Shown piece after piece: positions 25,697 through 34,285 of a DNA stretch of 64,000 nucleotides. This DNA is from Tropicimonas sp033101155 (GTDB lineage Bacteria; Pseudomonadota; Alphaproteobacteria; Rhodobacterales; Rhodobacteraceae). Under the pieces are notes generated by a model. The model had not been told where the DNA came from, ran no database searches, and saw only the letters and a program-made list of their open reading frames with translations. Made by a program: the position numbers and the translations under genes. Where the stretch lies: NCBI RefSeq assembly GCF_033101155.1, contig NZ_JAWMPX010000001.1, positions 248,001-312,000 of the forward strand, in the 5' to 3' direction. Each line of letters starts with the position of its first letter. The first letter of the stretch is position 1.

Positions 25697-28600
25697 TCAA
25701 GGCAAGGCAGCATTGCTCACAGCAGAGTGCACAAGTGGCGCGGGCAGGGGCATGAGCTGTGCGGTCCGGGTCCATAGGATCGCCGTTTCGATCCGCTTGC
25801 CCGGGAAAATCTGTTGCAGGGCAGCGGCATAGGCCCCCATCTGGCGCAGAAGACCCTCGGGCGTTTCGGCGGCAGAATGAGGCACGGTGGCGTTGGTCTT
25901 GAAATCAACGGCAAGCACGGAATCGGGGTGCAAAACCAGCCGGTCAATCGCGCCGTGGATCCGTTTTCCTGCAAGTTCCGAGAGGGTTGCGGTTATGTCT
26001 ACCTCGGACAGGCTGTCGGATGAAAAAAGAAACTCCAACGCGTCGTTTTCGAGAATATGGCGGGCCTCCAAAAGCAGCGCGGCAGCCTCTTGGGGAGAGC
26101 TGGTGTCCCCAAGGATCCGTTCGGCCGCATGTGGCCAGTCAGCGGCAGCATGTTGCGGAAGCTGTTCGAGCAGAAGGTGGATCGACGTCCCTCGCGCCAT
26201 CGCCGCGTCCTCGTCGAGATCTGTTCCTTCGCCGGCCAATGCCTTGGCACCGCCCAGATCGGAGGGGGCCAGCGTTGCCTCGCGGCGCACCGGCGGCGTC
26301 GCTGGCTGTTCGATCCAGTCGGGAAGCGCTGGGGGTGTCGTCTCCGCGTTTTGCTCGGGCGCCGGGCGATCTGCAGCAGCCCATTGCGGCGATTGCAGGC
26401 GCAGGCCGGGACCGGCAGCAAAATCCTGGGGCCCGGCACCTGCGGCTTCCAACCCGGTGGCGACCTGCTCGTACCAGCTGTCGCCAGTCTTCCCCAGATC
26501 TCCCGCCGCGGCGACGATCAGCCATTGCTCGGCCCGGGTCATCGCCACGTAGAGCAGCCTCTGCGCCTCCTCCAACCGCTTGTCGATCGCGGCCTGGCGG
26601 CGTGTGTTCAGGCTCTCCGGACTGTCAGCCTTGGCCATGTTCCAGAGCGGCGCGCCTTCCGTTGGCAAGAGCATGTCCCGGAACTCGCGCGCGCGCCGGA
26701 TCGGGCCGCAATCGGGCAGGATCACAATGGGCGACTCCAACCCTTTGGAGCCATGCACCGTCATCACCCGCAGCTTCTGCCCCCGTCCTTCGGCCCGACG
26801 CTTCACATCGACCTCCGCGCCCTCCATCCGGGCGAGGAACCCGGTCAGGCTCGGCGCTTCTTCCTGTTCGAAGCCAAGCGCCTGCGAGAGCAGCGCGTCG
26901 ATTCCGTCCGATGCCTCGTCGCCCAGCCGCGCGGTCAGGCGACGGCGGCCGTCATGGCGGGTCAACAGCCGCTCGATCAGATCATAGGGGCGTAGGTAGT
27001 CGGCGTTGTCGCGCAGGTCGCGCAGGATCGCCCATGTTGCGGGGAATTCCTCTTGCCGCGCTCGGAGCGACGCCCAGAGATATTCCTTGTCGCCGCGCTC
27101 TGTCGCCAGCGTGTAAAGCTCCGCCTCGCTCCAGCCCAGAAGGGGCGATCTCAATGCCTCTGCAAGCGACAGGTTGTCTTCCGGCATCGATAGGAAGCGC
27201 AGCACCGCCAGAATGTCCCGCACCGCCAGCTCTTCGCCGAGCTTGAGCACATCGGCGCCGGCCACATCCAGCCCGACCGCCTTGCAAGCCGAGATGATCT
27301 CCTGGAAGAGCGACACCGCCGCCCCGCCACCGCGCCCCTGCACGAGGATCAGGATATCGCCCGCATGGATCGGACGCGGCTGGAAATTGCCGTCACGCTC
27401 TTCCCAGAGAAAGCCGTGCGAGACCATCTCCCGCGCTTGCCGCGCCACGTTCTGTGCCAGTTGAACGACGTGATGTTCGTCGCTGACCATATCCACCGGG
27501 TCGAACCACTCCTTGCTGTCTGCCTTGGCGACCGGTTCGATCACTGGCCAGAGATCGACCCGCCCGGGCAGTCCGGTCTTGAAGGCGACATGCCGCACGG
27601 CATCGCCCATGCCGCGATTGTTCTCCTCGCCGAAGGTCACATCGACCGTGGACAGAATCTCGCCCGAGGAGCGGAAGGAGTGTTTCAGTTCCAGTTGTTG
27701 CAAGCTCAAGTCGATATGTGACAGCCGTTCGGCAAAGGCGCGCCGCATGTTGATGAAGCCGGAGGGGTCCGCGCCCTGGAAGGAATAGATCGACTGTTTC
27801 AGGTCTCCCACGACGAAGATCGACCGCTCGCCCGCCTCGGCCACGCCAGACCCGGCGGTGAATTCCCGCGTCAGGTGCTCGATCACCCGCCATTGCAGCG
27901 GGCTGGTGTCCTGCGCCTCGTCGACCAGAACGTGGTCAATCCCGCCATCGAGCTTGTAGAGCACCCATTCGGCGACGCCCGGCCGGGCCAGCAGCGCCTC
28001 GGCTTTCTGGATCTGGTCGTCGAAATCGAGCCAGCCGCCAAGCTCTTTGCGCCGCGCATACTCCGGCAGAAAGAGGGCAGCGAAGCGGTGCAGGACCCAT
28101 GTCTTCTCTGCTGCGTTCAGCGCCTTGAGCTGATCGGCGGCGCGGCGGACGGCCTCCGCCAGCGCGTCGAACACGGCTTCCAGCGAGCCAAGCTCGGTAC
28201 GGCGTTTCGCGGTCACGACAGTTGCCTTTGGCAGCCCGTCCTTTCGCAGCAGAAGGCCGGCGAGATGGTCGAACCGAGCCTGATCGATGCCGTCTGCAAG
28301 GATGGCTCTCAGCGCTTCCGACACCTTCCGCGTCGTCGCCGTCTGCCCCTCCAAGATCCCGGCCAACTCCCGCAGGATGGTTGGATCCTCGCTCTCGACA
28401 AGCTCCCGGAACGCGGCGTCCCTGTCGAAACCCGGTGGCAGGTCGACCAGCGCCAGGACGGCGTCGCGCTCGGGATGGGCCGCAAAGTCCTGTCGTTTGC
28501 CAGCGATGGCGCCAGCCAGCCCGGTCATGTCCGCATCGCTCACGAGCTGGGCCATCTCGGCGAAGAGCGCCGGCTCGCCTTCGGCTAGCGCGTCGAGCAC

Positions 28601-29077
28601 CTCCATCTGCAGCGCAACCGTTGCCGCATCATCCATCTCCCGGAAGCCCGGGCTCACGTCTGCCTCCAGCGGAAACCGCCGCAGGATGCCGGCGCAGAAG
28701 GAGTGGATGGTCTGGATCTTCAACCCGCCCGGCGTCTCGATGGCGCGGGCGAAGAGACGGCGCGCCTTGGCCAGCGTCTCGGCATCAAGCGTGGCCTCGA
28801 CCCCGAGCTTGCCAAGCGCCGCGCGCAATCCGTCATCGTCCAGCATCGCCCATTCGCCAAGCCGCTTGAACAGCCGGTTCTGCATCTCGGAGGCGGCGGC
28901 CTTGGTATAGGTCAGGCAGAGGATGTTTTGCGGCGGCACATCGCGCAGCAACAGCAACGCCACCCGGTCGGTCAGAACCCGCGTCTTACCCGAGCCCGCA
29001 TTGGCGGAAAGCCAGGTGGAGGCGGTCGGATTCGCGGCTTCGATTTGTCGGCGCGTTGCCTCGTCGAACTGCCTCAT
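25697..29077 (-). CDS. addA: Double-strand break repair helicase-nuclease AddA
   Basis: The 1126-residue protein is a UvrD-like helicase with a RecB-family nuclease domain. Walker A is SANAGSGKTRVLTDRV (around residue 25), the helicase motif VLVDEAQDTSPLQW is central, VMTVHGSKGLESPIV lies downstream, and the C-terminal nuclease motif is VLAVDFKTNATVP. With AddB it resects double-strand ends for RecA. The ATG at 29077 overlaps the addB stop by four bases. The 18-residue longer frame is unlikely. Confidence 0.95.
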   Translation of the reverse strand: MRQFDEATRRQIEAANPTASTWLSANAGSGKTRVLTDRVALLLLRDVPPQNILCLTYTKAAASEMQNRLFKRLGEWAMLDDDGLRAALGKLGVEATLDAETLAKARRLFARAIETPGGLKIQTIHSFCAGILRRFPLEADVSPGFREMDDAATVALQMEVLDALAEGEPALFAEMAQLVSDADMTGLAGAIAGKRQDFAAHPERDAVLALVDLPPGFDRDAAFRELVESEDPTILRELAGILEGQTATTRKVSEALRAILADGIDQARFDHLAGLLLRKDGLPKATVVTAKRRTELGSLEAVFDALAEAVRRAADQLKALNAAEKTWVLHRFAALFLPEYARRKELGGWLDFDDQIQKAEALLARPGVAEWVLYKLDGGIDHVLVDEAQDTSPLQWRVIEHLTREFTAGSGVAEAGERSIFVVGDLKQSIYSFQGADPSGFINMRRAFAERLSHIDLSLQQLELKHSFRSSGEILSTVDVTFGEENNRGMGDAVRHVAFKTGLPGRVDLWPVIEPVAKADSKEWFDPVDMVSDEHHVVQLAQNVARQAREMVSHGFLWEERDGNFQPRPIHAGDILILVQGRGGGAAVSLFQEIISACKAVGLDVAGADVLKLGEELAVRDILAVLRFLSMPEDNLSLAEALRSPLLGWSEAELYTLATERGDKEYLWASLRARQEEFPATWAILRDLRDNADYLRPYDLIERLLTRHDGRRRLTARLGDEASDGIDALLSQALGFEQEEAPSLTGFLARMEGAEVDVKRRAEGRGQKLRVMTVHGSKGLESPIVILPDCGPIRRAREFRDMLLPTEGAPLWNMAKADSPESLNTRRQAAIDKRLEEAQRLLYVAMTRAEQWLIVAAAGDLGKTGDSWYEQVATGLEAAGAGPQDFAAGPGLRLQSPQWAAADRPAPEQNAETTPPALPDWIEQPATPPVRREATLAPSDLGGAKALAGEGTDLDEDAAMARGTSIHLLLEQLPQHAAADWPHAAERILGDTSSPQEAAALLLEARHILENDALEFLFSSDSLSEVDITATLSELAGKRIHGAIDRLVLHPDSVLAVDFKTNATVPHSAAETPEGLLRQMGAYAAALQQIFPGKRIETAILWTRTAQLMPLPAPLVHSAVSNAALP

Positions 29078-32040
29078 GGCTCCTCCTCCGGCCCAACCGG
29101 GATCCGGACGGCCTGATCCGTAAGGTCCCATTCGCCATAGCGCGCCAGTTGATCATAGCGGCCTTCAAAGCGTGTCGTCTGCGCTGCCCGGATCGCCGTA
29201 TAGCCCTGCTCTCGCTCGCTATAGCGCGTGATCAGCTCCCGCAGCCCCTCCAGCGACAGATCCGCGAGCCGCCCTGTCTCGTCTTCGATTTCAAGCGGAC
29301 GGTCCTGCCCGCTGGCTCCGATGGCGATATAGCCCAGCGTCTCGACTGTCGCCCTCGTGAGCCCGGTGAAGCCGCCCTGCTCCAGCATGGCGGCTTCCAA
29401 CGGCAGCTGTTTTTCGAAATGCTTGACCATGTCAAGCGACGGCGGCTGGCCGGACTTGTAGTCATAGACCGCGTAGCCCCCACTCTTCAGACGATCGATC
29501 CGGTCCGGTCGCGCGGCGAGGGTGAAATCCAGGTCCGGCAAAGGCAGGGATCCCCAGTCTTCCGTCAGGACCGGCGTGCCGGCCTCCAGCCGGACGAATT
29601 CGGCTTCAATCAGCCGGTCCGCCACGCCCATCAGGCGCGCATGCCAGAGCGCCTGCATCGATTGCTGTGGCACCGACTCCAATAGGATCTCGCGCGCAAT
29701 CGCGTCGAGTTCCTCGCGTGCCGCTGGTGCATTTCCGATCCATTGCGCGCGGTTCTCGAGGAAGCGCTCCATGATCCGGTGCAGAAGATTGCCGCGCAAC
29801 AGGGCATCCGGTCCGGGCGCGAGTGCCTCGAGCGGCGAGAGGCGCAGGATGTAGCGGGCATAGATCGCGTAGGGGTCGCGGATCAGTTGCGTGATCCGGG
29901 TCACGGCCAGCCGGCGCGGGCGTTTCGACACGGGCGGGCAAGGCGATGGTCGTGGTTCCGGGGCGATCTGCGCCGCCGGCCTCTCCAGCGCATCGGCCTG
30001 TGCGAGCAGGGTCTTGCCACGCAGTCGCATCCCGTTCAGCGCCTCTTCGCCGTCCGGCCCCAGACCACCGAGAAGGTTGGTCAGCCGGTTCAGCCAGCGC
30101 GAGGGGACCGTCTCGGCCTCGTCGTCGCGTTCGGGACGCGTCAGCACCACCTCGGGCGCCGAGATCGCTTGCTGGAAATCATGCGCGGCCAGCCCGACGC
30201 GCCGCTCGGGGCTGAGCAACCCCGCCTCCCGCCGCATCGGTCGGTTGAGCCAGGGCTCCGGGGCCGGCAGGTCGGGCCATGTGCCATCGGTCAGCCCGGC
30301 GAGGATCGCGAGATCCGCTCCCCCGACCCGCGCTTCCAACGTGCCCCATATCATCACGCCGGGATGAGGTCGGTTCGGGTCGAGTACATTGAAACCGCCG
30401 AGATGCCCTTTGAGGAGCGCGCCATAATCCCGGCGGGTCATCTCGCCCCCCCGACCCCCAGCCTCCGAAAGTGCGGCCATCGCGCGCTGGGCTGTCTCGC
30501 CGGAACGTTTCGTCCAGAGAGCCCCGGACCCTTCACCGTCGGATCCGGCGGCGAGCTTTTCCGCCAACGCGAGATGCTGCGTGACATGGCTTGCCAGAGC
30601 GGACGCACCGCCGCGTTCGACGGAGTCCAGCAGCGACGCGAGCCAGGTTGCCCAACCCTTCCGTCCATCGTCGACACGCTGGGCGTCGGCCCATTCCCGC
30701 AGAGCGGTGCCCTCGGGTCGGATCGCGCCATCGCCCCGGAGATCCTTCTCCAGCTCCCGGGTCCAGAGGAGATGCAAACCGCGCAGACCTTCGGTCGAAC
30801 CTGTCAGCGGGTGCTTGAGCAGAACCAGAAGCGCCGGAAGGTCCGGACTGGCTTCCATCAGCCCGGCCACATGTCGCAGGAAACGACCCGTGGCGGTCTG
30901 GTGCAGCGGCTCACCCGCGCTGTCATCGGGCTCGATCTCCCAACGTTGAAGCGCGGCGGTGACACGCCGGGTCAGCATTCGGTCCGGGCTGATCAGCGCC
31001 GCCCGCTGCCCCTCTTCCACAGCGCGTCGCAGCCGCAACGCGATTGCCGCCGCCTCGGCCCTCTGGCTCGGCGCCTCGACCAATGTCATCCGGGCCGCTG
31101 CGTCCGGCACGCCGGTCAGTCTTTGCCCCTCTGCACGCCACTGATCCGTGACTGGCGCGGGACGCAGTGCCAACGACACCAGCCGGTTGCGCTCTGGCGC
31201 GGCCGGGGCGTCCTTGACCCAGGGCTGGATATCTCCCGGTTCAAGCCCCAGTGCCCGCATCAAGGCGGCGAAACGGAATTGTGGATGATCTTCGCCATCC
31301 CGCCCGCGCAGCATTTCCTGCCAGACGGCGTTCGGCTGATCGAAATCGAACCCGGGAAGGACGACATATCCCTCGGGCAGGCGCGCAACGGCCTGCATCA
31401 GCAGCTGCGTTGCCCCGCGCGAACCGGTCGAGCCGGCAATGATCACCGGACCGTCCGGCGGGTCCCCGGCCCAACGCGCAGCCAGCGTCTCGACGATCAG
31501 CCGCCGCCGGGCCTCCGCGCCGGGCAGCGCCGATCCGGCCGTGTCGAAATGCGCGAAGACGGCATCAAGGATCGCGCGGCCCTGTTTCCAATGCTCCGCG
31601 AACTCGCCGACATCGAGAGCCGCGATCGCCGCCGGATCGACCCCCTCGCCATGCACTTCATCCATCAGCGCTGCGAGTCCTTCGGCAAGGTCGAAAGCCG
31701 CCGCGCGCGGGGCGGAGATTGTTCCGCGCTCGATCAGCGACAGCACCAGCTCCGCGAGATCCAGCTTCAGTTCCAGCGGTTTCAGCGCCGGTGGGATATC
31801 GGGGAAGCCGGCCGCTTCGGAGAGGTCTGACAGCAACCGCAAGCGTGGCAGGAGCCGGGGCGGGCCGGAATCGAACACGTCCCGAATGCGTCGCAACATC
31901 CGTCCGCTATTCGCGTAGATGGTGCAGCGCGCCCAACTCGCGGGATCGTCTTTCGGCAGATGTTGCGCGAGGCCGGAGATCAGCGCTGACGGGTAGTCGC
32001 AGCCCAACCCGACCGCGTGGATGCGGGGCGCGTCAGTCAT
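29074..32040 (-). CDS. addB: Double-strand break repair protein AddB
   Basis: The 988-residue protein is the alphaproteobacterial-type AddB. An inactivated UvrD-like N-terminal half carries only a weak P-loop (IIAGSTGSRGATQLLMQAV), and a C-terminal RecB-like nuclease domain carries AVYDYKSGQPPS. It partners AddA in recombinational repair. The start ATG overlaps the end of the nucleotidyltransferase gene by eight bases. A 24-codon upstream extension of the frame overlaps that gene and is not used. Confidence 0.93.
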   Translation of the reverse strand: MTDAPRIHAVGLGCDYPSALISGLAQHLPKDDPASWARCTIYANSGRMLRRIRDVFDSGPPRLLPRLRLLSDLSEAAGFPDIPPALKPLELKLDLAELVLSLIERGTISAPRAAAFDLAEGLAALMDEVHGEGVDPAAIAALDVGEFAEHWKQGRAILDAVFAHFDTAGSALPGAEARRRLIVETLAARWAGDPPDGPVIIAGSTGSRGATQLLMQAVARLPEGYVVLPGFDFDQPNAVWQEMLRGRDGEDHPQFRFAALMRALGLEPGDIQPWVKDAPAAPERNRLVSLALRPAPVTDQWRAEGQRLTGVPDAAARMTLVEAPSQRAEAAAIALRLRRAVEEGQRAALISPDRMLTRRVTAALQRWEIEPDDSAGEPLHQTATGRFLRHVAGLMEASPDLPALLVLLKHPLTGSTEGLRGLHLLWTRELEKDLRGDGAIRPEGTALREWADAQRVDDGRKGWATWLASLLDSVERGGASALASHVTQHLALAEKLAAGSDGEGSGALWTKRSGETAQRAMAALSEAGGRGGEMTRRDYGALLKGHLGGFNVLDPNRPHPGVMIWGTLEARVGGADLAILAGLTDGTWPDLPAPEPWLNRPMRREAGLLSPERRVGLAAHDFQQAISAPEVVLTRPERDDEAETVPSRWLNRLTNLLGGLGPDGEEALNGMRLRGKTLLAQADALERPAAQIAPEPRPSPCPPVSKRPRRLAVTRITQLIRDPYAIYARYILRLSPLEALAPGPDALLRGNLLHRIMERFLENRAQWIGNAPAAREELDAIAREILLESVPQQSMQALWHARLMGVADRLIEAEFVRLEAGTPVLTEDWGSLPLPDLDFTLAARPDRIDRLKSGGYAVYDYKSGQPPSLDMVKHFEKQLPLEAAMLEQGGFTGLTRATVETLGYIAIGASGQDRPLEIEDETGRLADLSLEGLRELITRYSEREQGYTAIRAAQTTRFEGRYDQLARYGEWDLTDQAVRIPVGPEEEP

Positions 32041-32719
32041 TGGTCCCGACCAACATCTGTTCCGCTGCAACGATCCCGTCGGGCCGGCCGATATCACACC
32101 AGAGCCCATCATGGAGCAGTCCGAAGAGACGACCGTCGGCCAGCATCCTGTCCCAGAGCAGGTTCAGGGAGAAGGCACTTTCCGTGATCGATTCCAGCCC
32201 GTCCGTCTTGAGGATCTGGACGCCGCAATAGATCGCTCCGGGCCCGCGCCGGAGTGCGCCGTCGGCGCCGATCAGGAAATCACCCTTGCCGAGATGCGCT
32301 CTCGCGTTTTCCGGTGCGACCAGCATCAACAATGCATCCATTCGCTCCGGGTCCCAGGCGGCGCGCAGGGTGTCGAGCGGGTTGGAGCCGGTCCAGGCGT
32401 AATCGGTGTTGAGTGTGAAGACCGGGCCTTGGCCAAGCAGGGGCAGCGCCTGCCGCAATCCGCCACCCGTCTCGAGGATATCGGGCGTTTCCTGCGAGAT
32501 AGCGATCTCCGGGCGGGCGGCGAGGTGCTCTGCGATCTGCTCGCCGAGGTAATGCGTGTTCACAACGATCCGCTCGATCCCGGCGGCATCGACAAGGTCG
32601 AGTGCATGGTCAAGCAACGGCCGCCCGGCCACCTCGATCAGTGGTTTCGGGCGGGTCTCGGTCAGCGGGCGCATGCGAGTGCCGAAGCCGGCGGCGAAGA
32701 GCATCACGGAGTCAGGCAT
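32033..32719 (-). CDS. murU: N-acetylmuramate-1-phosphate uridylyltransferase (MurU-like)
   Basis: The 228-residue sugar-phosphate nucleotidyltransferase has the signature LFAAGFGTRMRPLTETRPKPL and VNTHYLGEQIAEHL, then the metal-binding TLNTDYAWTG. MurU makes UDP-MurNAc from MurNAc-1-phosphate in the peptidoglycan recycling shunt that bypasses de novo MurA/MurB synthesis. The call rests on its overlap with the amgK-like kinase upstream; without that context it would be only a generic NDP-sugar pyrophosphorylase. Confidence 0.85.
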   Translation of the reverse strand: MPDSVMLFAAGFGTRMRPLTETRPKPLIEVAGRPLLDHALDLVDAAGIERIVVNTHYLGEQIAEHLAARPEIAISQETPDILETGGGLRQALPLLGQGPVFTLNTDYAWTGSNPLDTLRAAWDPERMDALLMLVAPENARAHLGKGDFLIGADGALRRGPGAIYCGVQILKTDGLESITESAFSLNLLWDRMLADGRLFGLLHDGLWCDIGRPDGIVAAEQMLVGTND

Positions 32720-33726
32720 GTACCGCATTTCTCCTTGATCCGATTGAGACGGTCGGGGCTGGGGTCGGGCAGGGTCTCGGAGACGAAAGCTGCGAGGCCG
32801 GCGAGGTCTGGATGGGAGAGATCGCGTTGCAGGTGTTGCCAGACGCGGGGGATCAGGTCGATATACTGGGCCTTGCCGAAATGCAGGCAGAGCCGGGCGA
32901 AGACGCCGAGGATGCGCAGGTTCCGCTGTGCGCCGAGCGTGGCGCAGGCGAGGGCAAGCGCGTCGGGATCGTGCCCACCGACTTCGGCGAAATGAGACAG
33001 CGTTGCAGCGCGGGTCTCTTCGGAGACATCGCGGCGTGCGTCTTCGAGCAGGGAGATAAGATCATACGCCGGGTGGCCAGCGAAGGCATCCTGGAAGTCG
33101 AGCAAACCTGTGCGGGCGATCCCGTCGCGCTCCGGCAGCCAGATCAGGTTCTCCGCGTGGAAGTCACGCAGGGCCAGGACGGGTTGCGACGGCGGCAGCG
33201 CGTCGATCCGGGTCCGGACAAGGTGGGCGAGTTCCAGCGAGGCCGTCTCGCTCGGTGCAACGCCAAGCGACGAGGCATACCAACTCAGTGCGAAATCCAC
33301 GGCACGGGCCATCTCGGCCGGACCGAGCGGTGGCAGATCAGAGAGCGGGGCGTTCCAGTGCAGCTCGGCCAGCGTTTCAGCAGCGGCGCGATAAAGCGGG
33401 GTTTCCTGGCTCGGATCCTGTTCGATCAATCGGGCAAAGACACAATCTCCGAGATCTTCCAGCAGCAGAAGACCGGTCTCGGCATCTGCGGCGAAGATCC
33501 GTGGGGCGGAAAGCCCGAGCCGGCAAAGATGCTCCGCGATGCGTCGGAAAGGGCGGATATCCTCACCGGTGTCCGGGGGCGCATCCATCAGAACGGCGTT
33601 GCCGAGGGTCGGATGGCGCAACCGTTCGTAGCGCCGGGCGGAGGCATCGCCCGCGAGGCGGCTCGCACTTGCGTCTGCCCAGCCGGCTGCAGCGAGGAAA
33701 CTCCGGATCGTTTCCGGGCGAGTCAT
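32704..33726 (-). CDS. amgK: N-acetylmuramate/N-acetylglucosamine kinase (AmgK-like)
   Basis: The 340-residue phosphotransferase belongs to the APH/ChoK fold. It shows an N-terminal nucleotide-binding area with SRLAGDASARRYERL, the catalytic loop VLALRDFHAENLIWL and the metal site TGLLDFQDAFAGHPAYDL. AmgK phosphorylates the anomeric position of MurNAc. The four-gene neighbourhood tsaE-amgK-murU matches the known cell-wall recycling pairing. It overlaps murU downstream by 16 bases and tsaE upstream by four. A role in drug resistance is not implied. Confidence 0.87.
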   Translation of the reverse strand: MTRPETIRSFLAAAGWADASASRLAGDASARRYERLRHPTLGNAVLMDAPPDTGEDIRPFRRIAEHLCRLGLSAPRIFAADAETGLLLLEDLGDCVFARLIEQDPSQETPLYRAAAETLAELHWNAPLSDLPPLGPAEMARAVDFALSWYASSLGVAPSETASLELAHLVRTRIDALPPSQPVLALRDFHAENLIWLPERDGIARTGLLDFQDAFAGHPAYDLISLLEDARRDVSEETRAATLSHFAEVGGHDPDALALACATLGAQRNLRILGVFARLCLHFGKAQYIDLIPRVWQHLQRDLSHPDLAGLAAFVSETLPDPSPDRLNRIKEKCGTCLTP

Positions 33727-34229
33727 TCGTCAGCCTTCACGGCTGTCGAGAGTGCAGAGAGGCGATCGGACCAGCGATCTGCCGGACCGGTCAACCGCGC
33801 GATCCGGCCGTCGCCTTTTGCCTGAAGGACAATTTGCAGTGCATCCGGCGGTGCCGCGCTGCCCAGCCGGTCGGGCCACTCGACGAAACAGATTCCTTCG
33901 GAGAGCCCTTCCTCCAAACCGAGTTCAAGAACCTCCGACGGGTCGGTGAGGCGGTAGAGATCCGCGTGCCAGAGCTCGATCTCGCCTGCGGGATAGGTCT
34001 GGACCAGCGTGTAGGTTGGTGAAGGGATATCCTCGGGGGGTTCATCGGCGCGCGCCATGAGAGCGCGGATTGCGCTGCGGGCAAGGTGGCTCTTGCCGGC
34101 ACCGATGGGGCCTGAGAGCAGCAGCGTATCGCCCGGTTGAAGCAGCGCCGACACCGCCTGACCGAGCGCTTCGGTGGCGGAGGCGTCTGGCAGGTCTAGC
34201 GAGAGGGTGGTGTCAGGGTCGGACGTCAT
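33723..34229 (-). CDS. tsaE: tRNA threonylcarbamoyladenosine biosynthesis ATPase TsaE
   Basis: The 168-residue ATPase supports the TsaBD complex in making t6A37 of tRNAs. Walker A is LSGPIGAGKSHLARS, followed by PSPTYTLVQTYPAGEIELWHADLYRL and the conserved FVEWPDRLG. The ATG at 34229 gives the usual family length. The frame is open for another 60 codons upstream but that stretch overlaps unrelated sequence. It is coupled to amgK by a four-base overlap. Confidence 0.93.
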   Translation of the reverse strand: MTSDPDTTLSLDLPDASATEALGQAVSALLQPGDTLLLSGPIGAGKSHLARSAIRALMARADEPPEDIPSPTYTLVQTYPAGEIELWHADLYRLTDPSEVLELGLEEGLSEGICFVEWPDRLGSAAPPDALQIVLQAKGDGRIARLTGPADRWSDRLSALSTAVKADE

Positions 34230-34285
34230 GGGCGCAGAGTAGCGTTCTGCCCCCGACCTGCAACCGGCAAACCGGCCCGGGGATC

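Noticed and set aside
29743..31830. 695-codon plus-strand frame
   Set aside because: It is antisense to addB; composition is that of a reverse-frame shadow.
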